A stretch of 64,000 nt of DNA from Thalassia testudinum (taxonomy: Eukaryota; Streptophyta; Magnoliopsida; Alismatales; Hydrocharitaceae), in NCBI GenBank assembly GCA_037157565.1, contig JAZHRO010000012.1, forward strand, positions 57,961,501 through 58,025,500. The letters are read 5' to 3'. The notes under the pieces were generated by a model that was not told where the DNA came from, did not search any database, and was given only the letters and a program-made list of their open reading frames with translations. The position numbers and the translations under genes are program-made. This document shows, piece by piece, positions 55,439-64,000 of the stretch (positions are counted from its first letter, which is position 1; each line of letters starts with the position of its first letter).

Positions 55439-58400
55439 CCAGGCGAGATCGTGGTTTTTATAAAGATAAAGGACGTCGCGTCGTAGTATAGGTGAAATCT
55501 CCTTGAAAACAAATAAATTTTTATTACTCGATTGTTGAGTCCGAGGTCGAATACATGGAGCAAATGGAATTCATACTAATCTCAATAATAGATGCAATTT
55601 GAACACTTGGATCTACTCAAAATCTAATTCGAAATATAAAGTATGGCTTTATGAAAAATGTAGCATAAAAGAGAAATTGGTAAAAAGGTATGCTTCTGTT
55701 TCTCTTCTTTTCTTCTCTGGCTCTCTTTCTTCTCATTCTGCTTCTCTTCTTTCTTTTCTTCTTCTTTGGTTCTTCTCTTTCTCTACCTGCTTGCCTTTTC
55801 CTCTCTGACTTTGGCACTTTCCTTAGCTCTCTTCCTTTGCTTTTTCTTCTTCAGCCGCACCTCTACTACAGTGCTTCTCCTTCCCTTGGCTTCTGCCTTC
55901 CTTGCTGCCTTCTCTTCTTCTTTTCTTCAGCCTCTACCCTTAGCTTTCTTCTTCAGCCGCTCCTCTTCCTCCTTCAGCCCTTAAGCTTTGGCCTTTGCTT
56001 TTCCTCCTTGGCTTCCTTAGCTTCCTTGCGACTGCACCTTCAGCCTCCTCTTCCTTCTTCCCTACGCACGCACACAAGAGCAAAACCTATCCCCTACGCT
56101 ACCCCGTGTCGCTCTCTCTATTTCTCTCTTCGCTCTCTTAGAGTTAACCGGGTAATTGGGTCGAGTTACACGTGCCCGGGTCTAGGCGCACCTGCGTGGG
56201 TGGTGCGCGAGGAGTGCAGGGTAAACAGGTGAGCCATGTCCGCGTGGGTGTGTGTCGCGGACGAGGCGGGGGTCGTGGGTGAGGGGACCTCACCTCGTGT
56301 ACTTGAGGCGGTAAGCTAAAAACAAATTCAATTTAAGGCCCTCACCTCACTCTTGAGTTTCCGAGGTGGGACTAAAGTGTCCCACCCGCTTCTTCGCGCT
56401 CGCAGGTGAGGTGTTCTGCTCAGTTGGGGCAGCAGGGCTCCTTACAAAGCCGCTCACTTGGCTGGATATGTGCGCGCACTCATCGCGTGGCACCTGAGCT
56501 TGTTTCCCTGGAGTGCGACAACCTGGGGTGAAGCTCGCAATCAAGCTTGCATGTTTGTCAATGGCGACAGGGTGGCCTGACCTGAAACACACAAGTACGG
56601 CTTTGCTGCCCTGTTAAACCACGTGGAGAGCTTCGCCGTGTCACGGCAAAGTTGAAGCAGTGGGTGGTTGGTCGCGGGGTGGCCTAGGTGTGCGTGCCTA
56701 GGTCGCTCTGTGGCCGTGAATATGGGTTTGTTCGGTGGGCGAGTGTGGAGGTGTTGGCGGTCGATGGAAGGGCAGATGATTAGTGGGAGATGGCGGAGGT
56801 GATGAAGTTGGTGGCGAGGCGTGTGGATGTGTGGAGCTGTGGAAGCGCCTCCACTAGTGGTCGGTCGGAGATGGAGAAGGTGGTGGTGGTCTACAGCGTC
56901 AAGGGGTCGAAAACAGTAATAGAGATAGGGGAAATAATGAGCAGAGAGAGAGAAAGAGTTCTAACCTAACTATGTGGATGAAGGGGGATAGGAGGTGGAC
57001 GGCTCGTACCTACCGTCGTCGGAGAAGAAGCTTCTAGTGGAGGGAGAACGGCGACGACGATAGGGCTGGAGATGCGTGCGCAGGTATGGTGCAATGGGGA
57101 GGAAGGAGACGAAGATGGCTCTGCCACTGGTATTGTGGTAGAGCGACGAGAAGGAGAAGGAATCGTCGGAGCCTGCTTGACACCTGGCCAGAGGAGAGGG
57201 AATGAAATTGGGGGTAGTTCTTTGGCCAAGCCAAGTTGATTTTGTGCGGCCGAAGGTGGTGGTCCTTTTATAGGTGCTGGTAGGGGCTCTTGTGCTTGGA
57301 AGATAAGCTTCCAAGCGCGAGTCCTCGCCGGAGTAGGAAACAGTGGGATACCCAAATCTCTCGTGCGTTCGAACAAGAGATTGGGTGCGATTCAGATCTT
57401 TGTGGTTGCGCTCAGATGGAAGGGAATTCCTCATAGCATCTTCCTTCCAAATCTGGGAGATCTTTGACGATTCGGGGAGAAATCCTCCTTGGATCCTCGT
57501 CGGAGTAGGATTCCTCCGCGTTAATGGCGGTGGGACCTAATTGTAAGAGTGGTGAGGAAGATAGGGGGTCTGCGCAATGAATTTCAAAAGTTAGGGGTCA
57601 GAATGTAATTGGGTGGACTATTTTGCAAAGTAGGTCAAGGTGACCTCCCTTTAGGTCCAAATTTTGATACAAGCTTAATTTGGACCTAAGAAATCCAATG
57701 GTAAAGTTAGATTTTGGGTTTGACCACGTTTGACTGGATATTTTACACAGAAATCCAATTTAGGTCAAATAATGAGCTAGGACCCCAATCTAGGTCAAAA
57801 TAGGTTCAAAAGGTCAATTTGAAGGTTCTAAACCCTAGGGGATATTTCTCCATGAATTTTAGAGAACTTAGTTGATTTTTATCCTGACTAGAACCTTGTT
57901 GAATTGAGCGGGTTTGTTTTAGGGTTACAAGATGTCATTTAATTCTCAGATCGTACATGAACCCTTTCTGATTGAATCAACCCACTTTTTATCTTGTTTA
58001 GACCATTTGACATATGTTTATCCCTTGAGAAATCCCGTTGATGTACTGTAATGGTAAAATTACAGTTTTACCTTTTATTTCATGTTTTCTTCTCAGAACA
58101 TTAATTCCTTGAATTTGGCCCTTCTCCAGGTTATTTAGGAGCTTTTATTCTTTTTCTTAGGTCAAAATGAGCTAGTTAGGGCTCATGATGATGTCATTAT
58201 CATACCCCCATTCCTAGCTTTTGCTAGTCTCTTTGCAAAATTTAAGGTTTTAACGTCTGTTCTAGATCACGAGTTTCTTTCTCCAGTTATGATAAGTGCG
58301 TTTTATCTTTTTCTTTTTTGACTAGGTCAGAATGCCGATCATAGGCCTAGAGGTACTCAAGTACCAACTAAGATCCAGACTTGACTAGCCTTAGCCTCGA

Positions 58401-59532
58401 TCCTCCGCGAAGGTTTTTAAGGCCTGTAGGAACTATCCTAAGGTTCGTTGGATTCCGCGGTTAAAGCACCCGAGCTTGAAACGTATTTTAGCCTCGGTAC
58501 AGTTTGCAGTGCGTTTTTGTAAGAGAGACAGAGGATTTTGTTTGGAGAGTTTTCTCTTTTTTTTCTTTTTATTTCTAGCTTCGGATTGACTTCTCAACAC
58601 GATCTGTATCGGATTCCTCGTTCCCATCATCAATCCTCAAAGGTCCCTGGCAATCGATGCTTCGTGATTGCACCGCCCATGGCAACCCCCAGAACCCTAG
58701 CTTTTGAGATTTCGAGATAATTCCTCCCATAGCGTTCCGTGGTCGAATCCAGACCTTGGCAATCAACATTTTGTGATAATGTCGCCCATGGTATTTGAAC
58801 CAGCAAAGTGCTTACATGCTCTCGGTAGGATATGTAAATATCCTAAGAGACAAGCACCGAGGAGACGATGTGTTGTTACGCATCTTCGAGGGAATTTCCT
58901 GCCTCTCTGTGCTGGGAACTCGTCCAAACCAACTTGTGTTGATCGACCGCTCCTAATTTAGGTAACTTTTTTCAGAAAACTTAAACGCTTTTGCATGTTT
59001 TTGACAGTTATGCGCGTTGAACCAAACTGTGTGTGGATTGGGGTACTTATGTTACCGAGTCCCGCAAACTTAAGGTCAGTTAACGAGGTCGAATACTCCC
59101 TAAGGCTTAGACCTAATACTTAAACTTCACATTTTCCCCAACCTCTTGAGGATTATCCAGATCTTAGCGGATACTTGGATTTTTAAGCCTAAGAGTCTTG
59201 CCCAAAAGGCCTAAGATTTGCGTTTCTACTAATCTCTTTTTGTGTCTCATTAGCACTTTTCTTCATTCTTTATCTTCTCGATGTGGTCTAGAACTTTGGT
59301 TATTATCTTAATCTCTTACTAATGACTCTCTTTTTCATTTTCATTTTGTGCTCCCTTTGACATTTTGCTCTTTTCCACCTTATGTTTATATGACCTCAAA
59401 ATTTTCTTCCCTTCTCCATGTTTTTGTTCTTTTTTATAATTTTCTATTTTTTTGGTATTTTTGACATATGTGATTTTTTTTTGTGAGAGTCCTTCTGAAT
59501 TTTCATGATTTCTGTATGTTTGCACTTTACCA
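55433..59532 (-). repeat. Left LTR of the LARD-like element (right boundary proposed)
   Basis: The first ~790 bp are duplicated at 62,957-63,746. They include a C/T-rich block (55,690-56,060) with ttcttcagccgc units, over which long leucine/serine-rich frames are low-complexity artefacts. The rest (56,230-59,532) is unique here; it contains G/C-rich stretches and no gene. The boundary at 59,532 rests on the purine tract and on the TG...CA ends TGGTAA/TTAACA in element sense. Confidence 0.55.
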
Positions 59533-59954
59533 CCCCCCATGCCTAAGTTTTATAATGTCCTCATTGTAAACGGAAGGTGTGAAACGGTTTGGGCTTCAGG
59601 AAATAGAACAAGATTTTACCGGGTGGGCGAACGGGTCGGGAATGACTGATCGGATGATTTCAAGCTCTGGTACGTGTACCAGAGGTGGGATCGACTGTTC
59701 TAAGACCGAACTCAGGGTGCAATAGACGTGAAGTATAGATGGATAATCAGAGGGATCTCAGGTTTTTGGAATGACGGGTTGCCTCTCGTTAAGCGCTAAA
59801 TTCAACGCCTTCAGCCGAGTGAGAAATGGGATGGAGAGGGGGTGGTCAAATCAGTAGAGTTTTGTAGAACAAGCACCTTGATTAAGAGCCTGGTTGGTCC
59901 AATGAGGTGTTTGTTCAGATCGATAGGCTGATGATGCAGCCCAAACTCAATCAA

Positions 59955-61803
59955 TCAGGTGGTTTGATAAGTGTAAATTAAGAGATGTGGAGACCAGCAT
60001 ATATTATGGAGTTTGGAATGATGTGAAAGTGTGAATTTAGGGTATGGCTGAGTCGAATCAGCCTGGTTAGAGTAGGGACCTGTAAAGTAATCAGTGAATA
60101 ATGCAGAAACCCTACGGGAGTGATTAGAAAATGATGGGGCATGGTTTTCAGTCTGATCAATGTCCGAAACCCGGTATATATGTGGAGTTGAATCATTTGC
60201 AATCGGCTCAGAAAGAGGGGAATTAGAATAGAAATTGAGTCTGGTTGCGGGTCGGGGTTGAGAACGGGTTTTGATCGATTCTGTATGTGTGGAAGAGGTG
60301 GCTTCAATGAGAATTGTGTATGAGGGCTCTTTTAGAAAGGAGTTACAGGTGGTTTCTTGTAGAGAGTCCTCATAGTAACTTTCAAAATCAAAAGTGAATG
60401 CCTGAAGAGTGTCTATAGGATACTGGAAATCTGAATTGAGAAAAGATTCAAATTCTGGGTTGCAGTCACTCTCGGCATTTTCTGGTTTTGATTCCTGAGG
60501 ATCGAAAAGAAATGATTCCATGTCAATGGAACTTGTACTTAAATCAGTGATCTCGGGAACTGGGACCTCAGAGTCGGAGAATGAATCATGTGAGCTAAGG
60601 TCGTAGATTGACTTGTTGTAATCAGGAAGCAGAGTTTCTCCGAAATCATGGTCAGATTCGAAATCATCTGAGATATTGCGAAAATCAAGTTCTGAATGGG
60701 ATTCAAGATCATGGGTTCCACTGTAGAATAAATCACATGATGTACATTCAACAGCCTGATTGGGGTTTAGCCTATATGTCAATTCTGAGCTTAAAAATGT
60801 GTTCTTATTGGTCTAGGCTCAAGTTCTAGGCTTGTAGGAAAGACCCAATCAACACACCACTCGTTCAACTCCTCGGTTTCTGTATCGTAAATTGGCGTGA
60901 CTTCCGAAAAATAGATTTGATTCTCTGAGGATGTTGGAGAGGGATATTCATCAAATAGAGGCCCATAATCATATTCTTCATTGAAAATTTGATCTTCTTT
61001 ATATGGGGTCTCGTAATCTTCCCAATACGTTTCAGATCCAGATTCTAGGCTTAGGATGTGGGTTGAATCACTAGAATCTAGGTCCGAATTACCTTCGAGG
61101 GTCACCTTATCAGAACAAGGGGTGGGATTTACACCCTCGAGAGGTTCAGTTCTAATCTCATTATTGTAGGAGTTTTGGAATTCTATGCTTGGTGATCTAG
61201 GGTTCAGGATTGGCTCAACATTGTGCTTCCTGACCTAGGGTCTAGAATTGGAACTTCCCAACCTATTTCAAGATCAGGCATATTGTACTCTATCTGGGTT
61301 GGGAATTCACAACAACTCTATGCCTTAAACCCGATATTTGGGAAATCGGATTGATCCTCAATACTATTCCGTGATGGTTCGTCATCTGTTTGGGGTGTAT
61401 ACGGGTATTTCTGATTGATAACTTGTTTCAATAATCTCATCATTTCTTCCCATTTTTCAAGATCATCTTGGTGTTGTTCCTATAGTACAGGATTTGTCAT
61501 GCATTGAAGGTATTCAAAGTTGTGCAATTTTTCTATCTCAATGTATCATGTTATGAGAATCTCTTGGGTTGATCCGTTGGTGACTTCTATCAACAGAATT
61601 TAGGCACAGTTTATGATGAAGATTGTGGTTGTTGGGACATCAACCTGAATGTCTTCTATAGGTGTTGAGGTTTTGTATTCAATTTCATAGAATTCAAGGG
61701 CATCCTCAACCATCCTATCTCTCATGGATCTCTGTGATTTAGGTTTTTTGAAAGGTAGTTCTGAGTAGTTTGGCTGCATATTTGGATCAGGTGGTGGAAT
61801 CAA
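59955..61803 (-). pseudogene. Acidic Asp/Glu/Ser-rich protein of unknown family, broken
   Basis: Reading left from 61,803: MIPPPDPNMQPNYSELPFKK, MRDRMVEDALEFYEIEYKTS, then past stops QDDLEKWEEMMRLLKQVINQ, MPDLEIGWEVPILDPRS, and after a frame change KHNVEPILNPRSPSI. The acidic part follows (ETYWEDYETPYKEDQIFNEE, IYDTETEELNEWCVDWVFPT, near 60,830-61,030). A last frame opens near 60,782 and holds many D, E and S residues to TYQTT at 59,955. About 610 codons are covered with at least five stops or frame changes. I see no zinc knuckle, protease DSG, RT or integrase motif. Codon-level continuity across the lesions suggests that it was once a real protein. It lies alone between the LTRs. Confidence 0.6.
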
Positions 61804-62936
61804 GATGTAGAATCAGAATTTTGATGTAGAATCAAGTTGTGAAGCGAATAGATCTGAATAGAGTCCCATTGAATTTTTGTGTATGCTCTAAAGAGAAGAG
61901 ATGAGGGACTGGAGGTGTTTTTGACCCAATCGAGGCACCCAAAGATGTTTGGATGACTATGGAGGTTTGAGGCGGATGATACCCCTGGATCAGAAGATCG
62001 TCCACCTGAGAATTACTTGGGCAGCCAGAGAGGGAGAGTCCCGCAAAGACCCCTACACGGTAGAGCATCCCCACGGGTTCAGGGTTTCCCCCACCCGTCC
62101 CCTCTTGTCACTGAGATTCCAAGTAGACCAGAATGGGGGTCTTGACTTCTTAAGTCTACCACTTTTAAGATCAAAGGTCTTTAGGGTTTTCACTTGAACT
62201 TTAGATGTTTTGATTTTGTGACCTAATTTCAAGGTTGGTTGACCCAAGGGGTCAACTTCACCTGACCTACCCTAAAGATGGTAGAATGATTCTAGGTCAA
62301 GACCTAAAAATCACCCGGATTTGACTCCTAGGTTATTAGGTCCAAGGTTTTTAAGATTTAAGTGATTTTAGAGCTTGATTTTAGGGTTTGTCTTGCTTAG
62401 ATCTTTTCAGTCAAGGGCTTGGGTAGCACACTGATGCGGGTGGGTTTGTTTCCTTTTCTGCAAGCATGTGTGAATTAGCACTCCAAAATCCTATTATGAA
62501 AACCCTAATTTGGTTCTATTTCCAATCCTCTTTGTTTTTCACAAAAGTTCTCTTTGGACTTAAAGACAAGAAGTGTGTTGTTCGCGGAGATTAAGTATGA
62601 TTGCTACTAGGCACAGGAATTTGTGGGGTTGGCTCTAAAAATTGCTTCTACTTAAATAAGTTTTTGGAAAATTTTTGCAAAATCAGGAAACCTTTGCCTT
62701 AAAGATAATAATTACTATAAACAGAAGGCAAGTGATTCCTAATTGATTACTTCCTTGTGTCTTCCCCGGATTAGGAAGTGGATTAGGGAAGAAGAGAGGT
62801 TACCTGCCCTGGAGTGGTTGACTTGCAGGAGATTTTCGTGAAATACCTCGTAAAATTATAGCAAAACAAATAGGGCAAGTTAGTGTTCAAATATAATCAA
62901 AATAATGCAGAGACTAGTGATGAATTGCGCGTTGCT
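61804..62936. other. Leader region of the LARD-like element
   Basis: Non-coding in both strands between primer site and the acidic ORF. It contains short tracts such as gacccaag and repeated gaccta units (62,220-62,350) but no recognisable domain. Confidence 0.45.
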
Positions 62937-62954
62937 CCCCGACAACGGTGTCAA
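62937..62954 (-). other. Primer-binding site, tRNA-Asp type
   Basis: In element sense TGACACCGTTGTCGGGGA, two bases inside the LTR. Against the complement of plant tRNA-Asp 3' end (TGGCGCCGTTGCCGGGGA) 15 of 18 positions match; the three changes are all G to A or C to T. Confidence 0.75.
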
Positions 62955-62956
62955 AA

Positions 62957-63746
62957 TGTTAACCAAGCGAGATCGTGGTTTTCATAAAGATAAAGGACGT
63001 CGCGTCGTAGTATAGGTGAAATCACCTTGAAAACAAATAATTTTTTATTACTCGAATGTTGAGTCCGAGGTCGAACACAGGGAACAAATGGAATTCATAC
63101 TAATCTCAATAATAAATGCAATTTGAACACTTGAATTTGCTCAAAATCTAATTCGAAATGTAAAGTATGGGTTTATGAAAAATGTAGCATAAAAGAGATT
63201 GGTAAAAAGGTATGCTTCTCTTTCTCTTCTTTTCTTCTCTGGCTCTCTTTCTTCTCATTCTGCTTCTCTTCTTTCTTTTCTTCTTCTTCTTTGGTTCTTC
63301 TCTTTCTGTGTGCTTGCCTTTTCCTCTCTGACTTTGGCTTCTTTCCTTAGCTCTCTTCCTTTGCTTTTTCTTCTTCAGCCGCACCTCTGCTACAGTGCTT
63401 CTCCTTCCCTTGGCTTCTGCCTTCCTTGCTGCCTTCTCTTCTTCTTTTCTTCATCCTCTGCCCTTTGCTTTCTTCTTCAGCCGCTCCTCTTCCTCCTTCA
63501 GCCCTTAAGCTTTGGCCTTTGCTTTTCCTCCTTGGCTTCCTTAGCTTCCTTGCGGCTACACCTTCAGCCTCCTCTTCCTTCTTCCCTGCGCACGCACATG
63601 AGAGCAAAACCTATCCCCTACCCTACCCCGCGTTGCTCTCTCTATTTCTCTCTTCGCTCTCTCAGAGCCAGCCGGGTAATCGGGTCGGGTTACGTGCGCC
63701 CGGGTCCAGGCGCACTCGCGTGGGTGGTGCGCGAGGAGTGCAGGGT
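62957..63746 (-). repeat. Right LTR of the LARD-like element, interrupted
   Basis: It matches 55,433-56,222 closely, including the C/T-rich block. It is cut after gcagggt by the LTR starting at 63,747; the left copy runs on uninterrupted (gcagggtaaacagg at 56,216). Confidence 0.88.
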
Positions 63747-64000
63747 TGTCACGACCCGGTTCCTGAACCCCTATAGGATACAAGACCGGACCGACTTGAT
63801 TGATCCCAAGACCCAGTCGTCCAACGAGAAAATGACCAAAAAGATGGAAAGTAAACTACATTTACTATACTAAACAACTAACAATAAGAAAAGTACAGCA
63901 GTAAAGAAGTAAAATTACTACGGTACACACCACCACAACAGTAGAAAAGTAACCAGGTACAAGAATATAAAGTGCAGACTGTAAGTGTACAAACGTAAAT
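63747..64000 (-). mobile_element. Start of another chromovirus LTR, runs off the window
   Basis: TGTCACGACCCGGTTCCTGA and the following 250 bp match the left end of the chromovirus LTRs at 24,796 and 32,478 (ggaccgacttg, cagtcgtccaacgag, agtacagcagtaaagaag). The putative 5-bp target sequence is agggt (63,742-63,746); its partner is beyond the window. Confidence 0.85.

Larger units (their letters stand above)
55433..63746 (-). mobile_element. Long-LTR Gypsy-like element without gag or pol (LARD-like)
   Basis: The left LTR starts TGTTAACCAGGCGAGATCGT at 55,433 and the right LTR starts TGTTAACCAAGCGAGATCGT at 62,957; the next ~790 bp match closely. Inside the right LTR boundary lies a tRNA-Asp-type primer site, so the element reads on the minus strand. 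A polypurine-like tract in that sense (ggcatgggggg) at 59,533-59,543 suggests that the left LTR ends at 59,532 (about 4.1 kb) and the interior is 3.4 kb. The interior has only a broken acidic ORF; no gag, protease, RT, RNase H or integrase motif was found on either strand. The primer type points to the Athila/Tat lineage (inference). The right LTR is cut at 63,746 by another insertion. Confidence 0.7.

Noticed and set aside
55690..56232. 180-codon plus-strand frame rich in Leu, Ser and Phe, resembling a membrane protein
   Set aside because: Lies in a C/T-rich degenerate repeat of an LTR. The copy at 63,199-63,873 has the same low-complexity character, and the element reads on the other strand.
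57343..57434. Overlapping frames of about 60-150 codons at 56,966-57,540
   Set aside because: Inside the proposed left LTR of the LARD-like element; open in several registers with no domain or splice context.
63199..63873. 224-codon plus-strand frame
   Set aside because: Same C/T-rich LTR block, and it runs across the junction into a different LTR at 63,747.

Overview
The window is nuclear DNA from a flowering plant. The evidence is spliced host exons with GT-AG introns, a CC-NBS resistance-gene relic, plant-type LTR retrotransposons primed by tRNA-Met or tRNA-Asp, L1-type LINEs, and small non-autonomous hAT elements with 8-bp target duplications. I cannot place the species. No tRNA, rRNA, CRISPR or bacterial-type operon is visible. 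Most of the window is transposon sequence nested inside other transposon sequence.

Layout: 0.5-5.4 kb is a decayed L1-type LINE. 7.1-8.0 kb is a hAT miniature element. 8.4-17.7 kb holds two intact exons (PH domain) of a phospholipase D zeta gene on the plus strand. The intron between them is swollen by a complete but dead Copia element, which itself took two LINE insertions. 18.8-22.7 kb holds LINE and Copia scraps. 22.9-36 kb is a broken LTR into which a complete Gypsy chromovirus (24,796-35,123, minus strand, TSD CTTTT) has jumped. 36.8-42.3 kb has a hAT element, a pol-less Copia-like relic, and a solo chromovirus LTR (TSD AGATC) that was later hit by a third hAT element. 42.8-44.2 kb is a truncated LINE with a perfect 17-bp TSD. 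44.5-47.0 kb carries two convergent CC-NBS fragments that form an inverted repeat. 47.9-49.1 kb carries three more phospholipase D zeta exons (PX domain side), now on the minus strand. 49.5-52.7 kb is a second, truncated Copia. Around 53.0 and 55.3 kb are two unidentified exon-like open frames. From 55.4 kb to the end lies a long-LTR element with a tRNA-Asp primer site whose interior encodes only a broken acidic protein, and at 63.7 kb a further chromovirus LTR begins inside its right LTR.

How the parts relate: the minus-strand phospholipase exons end, in phase, exactly where the plus-strand exons begin. One gene therefore appears to have been split by an inversion (or a mis-join), and it also carries a stop codon in its second visible exon. 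The points most worth a second look are this split gene, the NBS inverted repeat (whose 3' arm reads like a miR482-type sequence), the acidic-ORF long-LTR element, the dense CAGACGTCTG palindromes in the chromovirus LTRs, and the three hAT copies with exact target duplications.
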